Assembly (NCBI GenBank): GCA_951801245.1
Contig: CATOMC010000013.1
Span: 4,191-68,190 of the forward strand
From: an uncultured Lachnospiraceae bacterium
GTDB taxonomy: Bacteria > Bacillota_A > Clostridia > Lachnospirales > Lachnospiraceae
Length of the DNA: 64,000 nucleotides
Direction of reading: 5' to 3'
Shown: positions 45,406 through 54,807 of the stretch, one piece after another
Layout of the letters: each line of letters begins with the position of its first letter
Position numbering within the stretch: position 1 is the stretch's first letter
Translations under genes and position numbers: made by a program
The notes under the pieces: generated by a model
Seen by the model: only the letters and a program-made list of their open reading frames with translations
The model's database searches: none
What the model was told of the DNA's origin: nothing

Positions 45406-47544
45406 ATGTTTAAGTTTGATGAAAAGACCGAGAATCGCAAAAAGCTGATATGCGAACTGGTGGCAGAGGATGCGTATGTGCCCATGAAGGAGAAAGAACT
45501 GGCGGCCTTTTTGCAGGTACAAAAGGAAGACAGGCAGGCTTTGCGGGAAGTTTTACAAGAGCTCCTGGGGGAGGGCAGACTGCAGGTAAACAGGCAGGGC
45601 AGATACAGTAAACCCGACGAAGAGAAACCGGTAGGCACTTTTATTGCCAATGCCAGAGGGTTTGGATTCGTGGAGGTTGAGGGGAGAGAGGATGACCTCT
45701 TCGTGCCGGAAGATCAGACAAACGGCGCTTTTCATCTGGACAAAGTGCAGGTGGTGCTGCTGCAGGGATCCCATGGGAAAAGGCAGGAAGCGGCGGTGTT
45801 TCGGATACTGGAGAGAGGTACGAAGCAGGTGGTGGGCACCTATGAGCAGTCAGAGCATTTCGGCTTTGTGATTCCGGACAATACCAGGATTGGCCGGGAC
45901 ATCTTTGTGCCTATGGAGCGTTCCAAAGGGGCAGTCAACGGCCATAAAGTGGTGGTGGAACTCACTTCTTACGGGGACGGGACCCATAAACCGGAGGGCC
46001 GGGTGGTAGAGATCCTGGGGCATGTGAATGATCCCGGCGTGGATATTATGTCCATCGTGCGGGGCTATGAACTGCCGGTGGAGTTTGGCGAGAAGGTCTT
46101 AAACCAGGCGGCCAGGGTGCCGGATACGGTGCAGGAAGCCGACAAGAAGGGCAGGCTGGACCTAAGAGACTTACAGATGGTGACCATAGATGGGGAAGAC
46201 GCCAAGGATCTGGATGATGCTGTGAGCCTTCATGTGGATGAAAAGGGGCTTTATCATCTGGGCGTCCATATCGCGGACGTGACCAATTATGTGCAGGAAA
46301 ACTCAGCTCTGGACTGGGAAGCCCTGACAAGAGGCACCAGTGTATATCTGGTAGACCGTGTGATCCCCATGCTGCCCCATAAGCTCTCCAACGGAATCTG
46401 TTCTCTGAATGAGGGCGTGGAGCGGCTGGCCTTAAGCTGTCTGATGACTATAGATGAGAAAGGCGATGTGCGGGATTATCAGATCGCAGAAAGTGTTATC
46501 TGTGTAGACCGCAGGATGACATACACCAGTGTGAAGAAGATACTGGAAGACAAAGACGAGGACGAAATCGCAGTATACAAAGAACTGGTACCCATGTTTG
46601 AGCAGATGGCACAGTTGGCATCTGTTTTAAGAAAAAGGAGGCATCAGAGAGGATCCATCGACTTTGATTTTGCGGAGAGCAAGATTTTGTTAGACGAAAA
46701 CGGGCACCCGACAGAAATTAAACCTTATGAGAGGAATACAGCCACCAAACTGATCGAAGACTTTATGCTGGCTGCTAATGAGACAGTGGCCCAGCACTTT
46801 TTCTGGCTGGATATCCCCTTTGTGTACCGGACCCATGAGAAGCCGGATCCGGAGAAAATCATGAAGCTTTCGACTTTCATCAGGAATTTCGGGTATCATA
46901 TCAAGCTTTCCGGGGAGGAGATATACCCCAAAGAACTGCAGAAGCTGCTTGGCAGGATAGAGGATACGGATGAGGAGACTTTGATCAGCCGGTTGACGCT
47001 CAGAAGCATGAAACGGGCCAAATATACGGTAGAGTGTTCGGGACATTTTGGCCTGGCGTGCCAGTATTACTGCCATTTTACCTCTCCCATCAGGCGTTAT
47101 CCGGATCTGCAGATTCACCGGATCATCAAGGAGCAGTTGAGGGGACGCTTGCAGGAAGACCGCTTAAAGCATTACGAAGAGAAACTGCCGGAAGTGGCAA
47201 AACATTCTTCCAAAATGGAGCGGCGTGCGGAAGAGGCAGAGCGGGAGACCGATAAACTCAAGAAAGCAGAGTATATGGAAAAGCGGATTGGAGAGACCTA
47301 CGAGGGAGTCATATCCGGCATAACCCAGTGGGGGATTTACGTGGAACTTCCCAATACCATAGAAGGGCTGCTCCATGTGGCCGCATTGCCGGGAGACTTC
47401 TATGTCTATGATGAAAACACGTATGAGATGATCGGCCGGGAGACAGGCACAGTATATAAACTGGGACAGAAGCTTACCGTCCGGGTCCGGGGCGTGGACA
47501 GCGTGTTAAAGACCATAGAGTTTGAGATTCCCTGGGAAGAATAG
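45406..47544 (+). CDS. rnr: Ribonuclease R
   Basis: About 712 residues. The N-terminal winged helix and cold-shock domains (about 1-210) include [17 protein letters not shown]. The RNB catalytic domain has [14 protein letters not shown], whose aspartates bind Mg. A C-terminal S1 domain contains [17 protein letters not shown]. This 3'-5' exonuclease degrades structured RNA and the non-stop mRNA freed by tmRNA. ATG 45406 follows GGGAG by five bases; ATG 45394 is an alternative. smpB and ssrA follow. Confidence 0.96.
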   Translation: MFKFDEKTENRKKLICELVAEDAYVPMKEKELAAFLQVQKEDRQALREVLQELLGEGRLQVNRQGRYSKPDEEKPVGTFIANARGFGFVEVEGREDDLFVPEDQTNGAFHLDKVQVVLLQGSHGKRQEAAVFRILERGTKQVVGTYEQSEHFGFVIPDNTRIGRDIFVPMERSKGAVNGHKVVVELTSYGDGTHKPEGRVVEILGHVNDPGVDIMSIVRGYELPVEFGEKVLNQAARVPDTVQEADKKGRLDLRDLQMVTIDGEDAKDLDDAVSLHVDEKGLYHLGVHIADVTNYVQENSALDWEALTRGTSVYLVDRVIPMLPHKLSNGICSLNEGVERLALSCLMTIDEKGDVRDYQIAESVICVDRRMTYTSVKKILEDKDEDEIAVYKELVPMFEQMAQLASVLRKRRHQRGSIDFDFAESKILLDENGHPTEIKPYERNTATKLIEDFMLAANETVAQHFFWLDIPFVYRTHEKPDPEKIMKLSTFIRNFGYHIKLSGEEIYPKELQKLLGRIEDTDEETLISRLTLRSMKRAKYTVECSGHFGLACQYYCHFTSPIRRYPDLQIHRIIKEQLRGRLQEDRLKHYEEKLPEVAKHSSKMERRAEEAERETDKLKKAEYMEKRIGETYEGVISGITQWGIYVELPNTIEGLLHVAALPGDFYVYDENTYEMIGRETGTVYKLGQKLTVRVRGVDSVLKTIEFEIPWEE

Positions 47545-47560
47545 AAAGGCAGGTGTCAGT

Positions 47561-48025
47561 ATGGCGAAAGAAGCGATGAAACTGGTTGCCAATAACAAGA
47601 AGGCATATCATGACTTTTTTATCGAGGAGAAGTACGAGGCGGGGATCGCCCTGCACGGCACAGAAGTCAAGTCTCTGCGCCTTGGCAAGTGCAGTATCAA
47701 GGAGGCTTTCGTGCGGATTGAGAACGGAGAGGCCTTTGTTTACGGCATGAACGTGAGTCCCTATGAAAAGGGCAATATTTTCAACAAGGATCCTCTGCGG
47801 GTTCGAAAACTCCTTCTGCATAAGGGGGAGATCTATAAACTGGACAGTAAGATGGCGCAGCAGGGGTATACGATCGTGCCTTTGCAGGTATACTTTAAAG
47901 AAGGCAGGGCCAAAGTGGAGATCGGTCTGGCCAAGGGTAAGAAACTGTACGACAAGCGGCAGGATATCGCGAAGAAAGATATGCGCAGAGAGCATGAGAG
48001 GGAGTTTAAGATTAAGAATCTTTAG
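47561..48025 (+). CDS. smpB: SsrA-binding protein SmpB
   Basis: 154 residues from ATG 47561 (AAGGCAGG upstream). Conserved parts: [22 protein letters not shown] split around the first beta-strands, [11 protein letters not shown], and a basic C-terminal tail [15 protein letters not shown] that inserts into the mRNA channel. It carries tmRNA to stalled ribosomes. The ssrA gene begins about 80 bases downstream. Confidence 0.97.
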   Translation: MAKEAMKLVANNKKAYHDFFIEEKYEAGIALHGTEVKSLRLGKCSIKEAFVRIENGEAFVYGMNVSPYEKGNIFNKDPLRVRKLLLHKGEIYKLDSKMAQQGYTIVPLQVYFKEGRAKVEIGLAKGKKLYDKRQDIAKKDMRREHEREFKIKNL

Positions 48026-48107
48026 ACTTGAAGATGGAAGAGAGGATGTGGTATACTTTTCGTAAGGAAAAACAGGGTGCTGTTTTGATCTAAGTTATCA
48101 TTTATAA

Positions 48108-48454
48108 GGGCCAGTCAAGGTTTCGACAGGGGTCTTGCAGCTGGAGAAGCTATCCGCAGGCTGATGCGTTAAATCGCGAATCTAAATATAAACGCTGAAG
48201 ATAATTTAGCATACGCTGCCTAATGGCAGCTGTCCGCCTTAGTGCACCTACACATTAAGAACCGGGCATCGACTATGTAGGAAACGACGCAGGGGACGCC
48301 ACTATCCTGCGGGCGTATCAGGGGCTACTAAACCCGCCGGGGTGTCTGTTTCCTGACGGGGGAGGGAATGAGGAGTCATCCGCAATGACAGACTATGATA
48401 GTAGAAGGACAGGGAATGGGCTTTTGGACACGGGTTCGACTCCCGTCTGGTCCA
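48108..48454 (+). ncRNA. ssrA: Transfer-messenger RNA
   Basis: One-piece tmRNA of about 347 bases. The 5' arm GGGCCAG (48108-48114) pairs with CTGGTCC (48447-48453), giving seven pairs with one G-U. TTTCGACAGGGG follows the 5' arm as in other tmRNAs. The T arm is ACGGG-TTCGACT-CCCGT (48430-48446). The tag frame is GCT at 48194 to TAA at 48221-48223, reading AEDNLAYAA. The 3' end is A followed by TCA, so CCA seems not to be encoded and must be added. A terminator follows. Confidence 0.95.
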
Positions 48455-48461
48455 TCAGGAT

Positions 48462-48504
48462 AAGTTCTTAAAAAGTCAGGCATTGGCTTTTAAGAACTTT
48501 TCTT
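48462..48504 (+). terminator. ssrA terminator
   Basis: AAGTTCTTAAAA pairs with TTTTAAGAACTT around a TCAGGCATTGGC-containing loop, followed by TTCTTTT. Confidence 0.9.
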
Positions 48505-48533
48505 TTGGCTGGAAAAGCGGTGCTACAATTTTC

Positions 48534-48562
48534 TGGACACATCTTCTGTTTTGCTGTAAAAT
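48534..48562 (+). promoter_or_regulatory. Promoter of the second chemoreceptor gene
   Basis: TGGACA (48534-48539), a 17-base spacer and TAAAAT (48557-48562), about 38 bases before the ATG. Confidence 0.65.
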
Positions 48563-48600
48563 ATATAAATATATATCATAATACATAGAGGGGGAAGCGT

Positions 48601-50328
48601 ATGGCACAGCAAGCAAGTAAAACGAACATAAATGGCGATAAGGCAGGTTTCCTGCATTCTGTCAGGACAAAGATTGTGGGTGCCATGGTACTGGCTATGG
48701 TGATCTTGTCGATCTGTCTTTCGGTAGTTCTGATCAGGAATCTGAGAATCCCTCTGATGGAATTAAATCAATGCTACCTGTATGATCTGGCAGTTGCTTA
48801 TGGCAGCAATGTGGAAACGGCGATAGAGGTACAAGGATATGATACGGCCACGACCTATGCGAATCTGACAGATTTGCTTGGTGAAGTGGGATTAAGAGGC
48901 GTGGAGTCCAGTTATGGATATCTGGTTTCAGAAGATGGTACGATGCTTTATCATCCAACGAAGGACAAAATTGGGAAGCCTGTGGAAAATGAAGTCGTAA
49001 AAGGACTGATAGGACAGTTGAAGACGGGTGCCGTGCCAAAGCCCAATGTGGTAGAGTATGAGTTTAATGGTGCCATGAAATATGCGTCTTATTATATTAC
49101 GGGGCAGGGACACTGCATCCTGGTGGTGTCTGCGGATAAAGATGAACTGATGGAGACCGTAAACAGGGCAACTTTGATCGGTGTGTGCTGTACGACGATT
49201 ACGGTGATTCTTGCCAGCATCATAGCATTTTTGTTTATCAGTAAGATTGTGAATCCGATCATCAAAGTGACGAAGATTATCGGCCGTCTGGCGCATATGG
49301 ACTTCACGGAAATCGAGGGGCAGGAGAAACTGACGGCCAGGAAGGATGAAACCGGACAGATGAGCCGGGCAGTGGCAGAACTGCGAAGCCAGCTTGTCAA
49401 TGTGGTGTCCGATCTGCAGGAGCAGAGCGAACAGCTTTTTGCGGCATCGGATTCCCTGAATACCAATGCATCGGAGACCGCGACAACGGTAGAACAGGTG
49501 GAGAAAGCAGTATCGGAAATTGCTGACGGGGCATCTTCCCAGGCAGGCGAGACGCAGAAGGCTACGGAGAACGTTATTCTGATGGGTAACATGGTGGAAG
49601 AGACCACGCAGGAAGTAGATGAGTTGATCGACAATGCCAATGAGATGAGAAAGTCCGGCGAGGAGGCATTTGCCACACTGACAGCGCTTGAGAAGATCAA
49701 TGACCAGGCAAAAGCAGCCATTGACGTTATTTATGAACAGACCAATACGACCAATGAATCGGCCATGAAGATCAGGGAGGCAACGACGCTGATCACTTCG
49801 ATCGCCGAGGAGACGAACCTTCTGTCTCTCAATGCAAGTATCGAGGCGGCCAGAGCAGGAGATCAGGGCAGAGGGTTCGCGGTGGTGGCAAGCCAGATTC
49901 AGAAGCTTGCAGAGCAGTCCAATGATTCGGCAAGACAGATCGAGAATATCATAGATTCCCTGATCAATGATTCCCAGAAGTCCGTAGCTACCATGGAAGA
50001 TGTGAAGAAGATCATGAACAGCCAGAATGAAAGTGTAGGACGTACCAATGAGATCTTTGTTCAGGTGCAGGATGGTATCACAGGTTCCATGGATGGGATC
50101 ACCCGGATTGCGGATAAGACAAAGAAGCTTGATGATGCCAGAGTGAATGTGGTGGATGTGGTGCAGAATCTGACAGCGATTGCGCAGGAGAATGCGGCGA
50201 GTGCACAGGAGACGTCTGCATCTGTCACGCAAGTAAGCAGTATTGTGTATAATATTTCTGAAAATGCAACGCAGCTTAAAAATATTGCAAACCGCTTAGA
50301 GCAGAATATGAATATCTTTAAAATCTGA
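48601..50328 (+). CDS. Methyl-accepting chemotaxis protein with Cache sensor
   Basis: 575 residues. Transmembrane segment (about 22-42), extracellular Cache-type domain (about 45-190; [19 protein letters not shown]), second transmembrane segment (about 193-215), HAMP, then the signalling coiled coil. The tip reads [17 protein letters not shown], a variant of the usual QTNLLALNAA. GAGGGGG precedes the ATG. A small one-TM protein and a response regulator follow closely, so the receptor may belong to that cluster. Confidence 0.94.
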   Translation: MAQQASKTNINGDKAGFLHSVRTKIVGAMVLAMVILSICLSVVLIRNLRIPLMELNQCYLYDLAVAYGSNVETAIEVQGYDTATTYANLTDLLGEVGLRGVESSYGYLVSEDGTMLYHPTKDKIGKPVENEVVKGLIGQLKTGAVPKPNVVEYEFNGAMKYASYYITGQGHCILVVSADKDELMETVNRATLIGVCCTTITVILASIIAFLFISKIVNPIIKVTKIIGRLAHMDFTEIEGQEKLTARKDETGQMSRAVAELRSQLVNVVSDLQEQSEQLFAASDSLNTNASETATTVEQVEKAVSEIADGASSQAGETQKATENVILMGNMVEETTQEVDELIDNANEMRKSGEEAFATLTALEKINDQAKAAIDVIYEQTNTTNESAMKIREATTLITSIAEETNLLSLNASIEAARAGDQGRGFAVVASQIQKLAEQSNDSARQIENIIDSLINDSQKSVATMEDVKKIMNSQNESVGRTNEIFVQVQDGITGSMDGITRIADKTKKLDDARVNVVDVVQNLTAIAQENAASAQETSASVTQVSSIVYNISENATQLKNIANRLEQNMNIFKI

Positions 50329-50345
50329 CGAAACGGGAGAATAGG

Positions 50346-50909
50346 ATGGACAAGAACGAAGACGAATTGATCGTGGGCGGGTATCGGTTTGCGACGATAG
50401 CGGATGCGGAGACTGCCAGAATGGAAGAAAAGAAGGTGGATAATCTGGAGCGTAACCTGGATTACCGCCAGCCGCAGAATGTGCTGCTTGTCTATAACAG
50501 AGCGCTTGATAATAAAGTGTTTCTGACACCGATTGGGTTTGCCTACCTGCAGAGGATGCAGAGGGAGATGATAAAATGGGGGGTTCCGGCGGATAAGATC
50601 CGTCCGGTCCCTCTTTATGGTACATTCAGCAATAAGACAGAGAAGAACAGTTCTATCAGAAAGAGTATCGCAGCCAGACACCCGAAAATAGAGTATCGGG
50701 GCAGGTTTATCACGTCGGTTCTGATCAATGTTATTCTGGTACTTTTGATTGCCGCGATGGTGGCAATTTCCTGGCGCAGTGATATGCCCAATATGATTAA
50801 TTACCGCAGAGCCGTGGTAGATGAGTATTCCCAGTGGGAACAGGAACTTACGGAACGTGAGAACGCCTTGCGGGAGGCGGAAAGAGCGCTTGACAATAGT
50901 ACGCGGTAA
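50346..50909 (+). CDS. Hypothetical single-pass membrane protein, 187 residues
   Basis: Not recognised. The N-terminal 115 residues are soluble, charged and lack a known motif (ELIVGGYRFATIADAETARM at the start). One transmembrane segment follows (about 119-141, TSVLINVILVLLIAAMVAIS), then a short C-terminal coiled-coil stretch with a Glu/Arg heptad pattern (WEQELTERENALREAERAL). It lies 17 bases after the chemoreceptor and 24 before the response regulator, so it is co-transcribed and may link receptor and regulator. The ATG has GGGAG upstream. Confidence 0.75.
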   Translation: MDKNEDELIVGGYRFATIADAETARMEEKKVDNLERNLDYRQPQNVLLVYNRALDNKVFLTPIGFAYLQRMQREMIKWGVPADKIRPVPLYGTFSNKTEKNSSIRKSIAARHPKIEYRGRFITSVLINVILVLLIAAMVAISWRSDMPNMINYRRAVVDEYSQWEQELTERENALREAERALDNSTR

Positions 50910-50933
50910 ACAGCGGGGAAAGGCAGAAAGTGT

Positions 50934-51611
50934 ATGGATAGATTGAAAATCCTGGTGGTGGATGATGAGAGCCGTATGCGAAAGCTGGTCAGGGATTTCC
51001 TGGTAAAGAGTAATTATGAAGTGGTTGAGGCGGAGGATGGAGAAGCGGCTCTTGACATCTTCTTTGAATCGAATGATATCGCTTTGGTGATTCTTGACGT
51101 GATGATGCCTAAGATGGATGGCTGGCAGGTCTGTAAGGAAATCCGGGAATATTCCAAAGTTCCCATCATTATGCTGACAGCCAAGTCGGATGAGAGGGAT
51201 GAATTGCTGGGATTTGAGATGGGGGTTGATGAGTATATTTCCAAGCCTTTCAGCCCGAAGATATTGGTAGCCCGGGTGGAAGCGATTTTAAGACGGGTTA
51301 ATCAGATCAGTGCCGATAAGCTTTTGGAAGCAGGTGGTATCCGGGTTGACAAAGCGGCACACAGTGTGACGGTAGACGGTCAGGCGGTAGAATTAAGCTA
51401 TAAGGAATTTGAATTACTGTCCTACTTTATGGAAAATGAAGGGATAGCGTTATCCAGAGAAAAAATATTGAACAGCGTTTGGAATTATGATTACTTTGGA
51501 GATGCCAGGACAATTGACACTCATGTGAAGAAACTTCGCAGTAAAATGGGTACCAAAGGGGATTTGATCAAGACGATCTGGGGAATGGGCTACAAATTTG
51601 AAGTAGAATAA
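50934..51611 (+). CDS. OmpR/PhoB-type response regulator
   Basis: 225 residues. The receiver domain (about 4-120) has phospho-acceptor D55 in ILDVMMPKMDGW, Thr in MLTAKSD and Lys in YISKPFSP. The C-terminal winged helix (about 130-225) includes LSYKEFELLSYFMENEG and ARTIDTHVKKLRSKMG. It regulates transcription when phosphorylated. No classic kinase is adjacent: the next gene is a hybrid kinase, and an orthodox HAMP kinase lies ten kilobases downstream. Either may be the partner. Confidence 0.95.
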   Translation: MDRLKILVVDDESRMRKLVRDFLVKSNYEVVEAEDGEAALDIFFESNDIALVILDVMMPKMDGWQVCKEIREYSKVPIIMLTAKSDERDELLGFEMGVDEYISKPFSPKILVARVEAILRRVNQISADKLLEAGGIRVDKAAHSVTVDGQAVELSYKEFELLSYFMENEGIALSREKILNSVWNYDYFGDARTIDTHVKKLRSKMGTKGDLIKTIWGMGYKFEVE

Positions 51612-51654
51612 GATAAGTTGTCTCAGAAAGACGTGCAGGTGGGAGGTATATAAA

Positions 51655-54627
51655 ATGTCCAAACGCTGGTTTTATCAGGAAGAATTGTTTTTTGCCAAAG
51701 AGGATGAGAACTTTAGGGAAATCAATCAGGATAAGATTATAGACATGCTCAACAAGAATGGGGCAGTCGGTGTGGTTGGCGGTTTTTTTGAGGAAGGTTT
51801 TCCTGTTTATTTTATCAGTGCTTTTGCACTGAACAATATCGGGATGGCCTTTGAGCAGTTCATGCAGGTCACCGGAGGAAGTTATCTGGAGGCCGTATGT
51901 GCCGAAGACAGGGATATTTTTATCAGATCCTTCAGGATGAATGGGGAGAGCAGCATTGAGTACCGTCTGTTAAACGGTGACGGTGAGAAGGTCTGGGTGC
52001 AGGAGGAGAGGACACAGTTTGTGTCAGGTGACGGCAGAAGACTATGGATCGGCGCCGTGCGCCTGACGGACGAGGCCCGTCGTAGCAGCCAGCTCAACCG
52101 CGAGGCATTCCAGATGCTTCAGGATACATATTTCAGGATCAGTGCCATCGATCTGGACAAAAATACGATTACGGATATGAAAATCGTTGAAAGTGAGATG
52201 GCGGAGGTAGAAGAACTGGGCGGTGATTACAGTAAAACGATAGAAACCTGTGCCAGTCATTATGTGGAGGAGAAGGACAGGGAGAGTTTCGCCAATATCA
52301 TGGCAGCAGAAAATCTAAAGAATGTCTTTCTGGGCGGCGGTGCACCGATCCATTTCAGTTACCACAGGCTGGTGGACGGGGAATGGAAATGGGTGAGTTC
52401 CATGATCGTACCCATAGATAATTTCTGCGAGACGAACGCCCGTGTGATGTGGTATGTGCGAAACATATCGGAAGAAAAGGCCAAAGAGACAGAGATGACG
52501 GATAAGCTGCTTAAGTCCAATGCGGAACTGGTTTTGGCCAAACAGGAACTTGAGAAAGCTAATCAGAGAATCAATGAGTCCAATATTGTGCTTCGCAAAA
52601 CGTTGAGCGCCGAGGAACAGTACAGACATGCGATTACTTCTGAGGCTGTATTTGTGTATAATGTAAATGTTTCTAGGAATCTGATCGAGGATGATTTCTA
52701 TGAAGACAGAAATGGGGAGAAGGTTGCGGTACTGCCCCTGGTGGGAATGAAGGCGCCGTGTGAAGCGGATGAATTCTTCTTTCGATGGAGTAAGGAGATG
52801 ATCTTTCCCGAGGACAGAGAACTCTTTATCCAGACGATCAACACCAAACATTTACTGGAAGCATATGAGCGCGGAGAGAATGAACTGATCATAGAAGTTG
52901 AGACGGCCGGAACCGGTGATATGCCGCAGATTCTGCGGTATACGATCCTGCTCACGAAGGATGCGGAGAGCGGCGATATTCTGGCGCTCAACAACGCGAA
53001 GGATATCACGGAATCGAAAAGAAAGGAACGGGATGCCAAAAGGGCGCTGTTAGATGCCTATGAGGCGGCCGACAGAGCCAGTTCCGCCAAGACGGATTTC
53101 CTTTCCAAGATGTCTCATGATATCAGGACACCTTTAAATGCAATCATAGGCATGACAGCCATTGCCGGTACCAAACTGGAAGATCCGGAAGGACTGGCAG
53201 AGTGTCTTGGCAAGATTTCTTCGGCCAGCAGACACTTGCTTTCGTTAGTCAATGAAGTACTTGACATGAGCCGGATTGAAGCGGGAACCATGTCCTTTAA
53301 TGACGAGGAGTTTAATCTCTTTGACATGGTTGATAATCTGGTCAGAAAGACGGCGTCTGAGGTGGAAAATAAGGAGCAGAATATTGAGATAAATACGCAT
53401 AATCTGGAGCATGAAAATGTGACCGGGGATGTTATGAGAATACACCAGGCGCTTGTGAATATTCTGACGAACTCCATCCGCTATACACCCACCAAAGGCG
53501 ATATCAGCATTACCATTACGGAGAGGCCTTCCACGCAGAGTTATACGGGCCGTTATGAGTTTGTTATCCGTGATAACGGAATCGGTATGTCAGAGGAATT
53601 TCTGGCCAGGATATTTGAACCCTTTGAGAGAGCGGAAGATGTGCGCATCAACAAGATTCACGGAACGGGACTGGGACTTACCATCTCGCGCAATATCATT
53701 CAGATGATGGGCGGGGATATCGAAATCGAGAGTGAGTCGGGAATCGGTACGATCGTCACGGTAATATTGCCGCTTAAGTATCGGGAGAAAGAACAGACAG
53801 ATGAACTTAATCTGGAAGGCAGAACGGTGCTTGTAGTAGATGACAGCCGGTTCATCTGTGAGAGTTCCTGTGTCCTTTTACAGAAGCTTGGCATGAAGGG
53901 TGAGTGGGTATTGTCAGGAGAAGAGGCGGTTGCGCGTGTGATCGAGAAGCAGCAAAAGGGCGAAGAACTTTTTGCCATACTCTTAGACTGGAGTATGCCT
54001 GGTATGAGCGGGCTTGATACGGCTAAGGCGATCCGGCGGCAGGCGCGGTCGGAGGTACCCATTGCAGTGGTGTCATCCTATGACTGGGTTGACATCGAGA
54101 TGGAGGCAAGGGTAGCGGGAATAGATGGTTATATTATGAAACCGCTTTATAAAAACCGGCTGATTAATACATTCAAGGGATTTTTGCCAAAAGAAAATGA
54201 CAAAGAGCACAATAATTCCCTGGAGGAGATAGGTAAAAAGGATTATTCTGCCAAGAGGATTCTGGTAGTGGAGGATAATGATCTAAACAGAGAGATCGCC
54301 ACGGAGATTCTTTCCATGACGGGTGTCAAGATCGAGACGGCAGAAAATGGCAAAGAAGCAGTGGATATGGTGACAGTATCCGAACCGGGATATTATGACC
54401 TGATCCTGATGGACATCCAGATGCCTGTCATGAACGGCTATGATGCGACTTGTGCGATACGGGCCATGGAGCGGGAGGATGCCAGGAGAGTGCCGATTGT
54501 TGCGATGACCGCGAATGCCTTTTTGGAAGATGTACAGAAAGCCAAGTCTTCCGGTATGAACGAACATATGATGAAACCACTGGATATCGATCAGTTGCAG
54601 CAAATGCTGGCCAGATGGCTTAGTTAA
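51655..54627 (+). CDS. Hybrid sensor histidine kinase with two receiver domains
   Basis: 990 residues without a clear membrane segment. The first 440 residues hold PAS-like sensor regions and a coiled coil (about 275-320). HisKA has the phospho-acceptor H488 in SHDIRTPLNAIIGM. The HATPase domain shows NILTNSIRYTP, DNGIGMSEEF and GTGLGLTIS. Receiver 1 has D778 in LLDWSMPGMSG and receiver 2 has D920 in LMDIQMPVMNG. There is no Hpt domain and no DNA-binding domain, so output must pass to another protein. The gene is followed by a terminator. Confidence 0.93.
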   Translation: MSKRWFYQEELFFAKEDENFREINQDKIIDMLNKNGAVGVVGGFFEEGFPVYFISAFALNNIGMAFEQFMQVTGGSYLEAVCAEDRDIFIRSFRMNGESSIEYRLLNGDGEKVWVQEERTQFVSGDGRRLWIGAVRLTDEARRSSQLNREAFQMLQDTYFRISAIDLDKNTITDMKIVESEMAEVEELGGDYSKTIETCASHYVEEKDRESFANIMAAENLKNVFLGGGAPIHFSYHRLVDGEWKWVSSMIVPIDNFCETNARVMWYVRNISEEKAKETEMTDKLLKSNAELVLAKQELEKANQRINESNIVLRKTLSAEEQYRHAITSEAVFVYNVNVSRNLIEDDFYEDRNGEKVAVLPLVGMKAPCEADEFFFRWSKEMIFPEDRELFIQTINTKHLLEAYERGENELIIEVETAGTGDMPQILRYTILLTKDAESGDILALNNAKDITESKRKERDAKRALLDAYEAADRASSAKTDFLSKMSHDIRTPLNAIIGMTAIAGTKLEDPEGLAECLGKISSASRHLLSLVNEVLDMSRIEAGTMSFNDEEFNLFDMVDNLVRKTASEVENKEQNIEINTHNLEHENVTGDVMRIHQALVNILTNSIRYTPTKGDISITITERPSTQSYTGRYEFVIRDNGIGMSEEFLARIFEPFERAEDVRINKIHGTGLGLTISRNIIQMMGGDIEIESESGIGTIVTVILPLKYREKEQTDELNLEGRTVLVVDDSRFICESSCVLLQKLGMKGEWVLSGEEAVARVIEKQQKGEELFAILLDWSMPGMSGLDTAKAIRRQARSEVPIAVVSSYDWVDIEMEARVAGIDGYIMKPLYKNRLINTFKGFLPKENDKEHNNSLEEIGKKDYSAKRILVVEDNDLNREIATEILSMTGVKIETAENGKEAVDMVTVSEPGYYDLILMDIQMPVMNGYDATCAIRAMEREDARRVPIVAMTANAFLEDVQKAKSSGMNEHMMKPLDIDQLQQMLARWLS

Positions 54628-54633
54628 AATAAG

Positions 54634-54672
54634 ATACCGATTTTCGTCTGCGGATGGAATCGGTATTTTTTT
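54634..54672 (+). terminator. Terminator after the hybrid kinase gene
   Basis: ATACCGATT (54634-54642) pairs perfectly with AATCGGTAT (54658-54666), followed by a run of T. Confidence 0.9.
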
Positions 54673-54739
54673 GCCAAAAATCTGACGCAGAAAAACAATT
54701 AACTTTTCTAAAAAAAGTCTTAAATATAAAAACAGCCAC

Positions 54740-54767
54740 TTGATTTTTGGTGAAAAGAATGTATTCT
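54740..54767 (+). promoter_or_regulatory. Promoter of the efflux operon
   Basis: TTGATT (54740-54745), a 16-base spacer and TATTCT (54762-54767). Confidence 0.5.
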
Positions 54768-54807
54768 AAAGAATGAATGTGTAATGATGGCAGTTTACGG
54801 AAAGGAC

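Noticed and set aside
48928..50232. 434-codon open frame antisense to the second chemoreceptor
   Set aside because: It mirrors the biased codons of the receptor, lacks a start signal and has a His/Cys/Arg-rich composition typical of antisense shadows.
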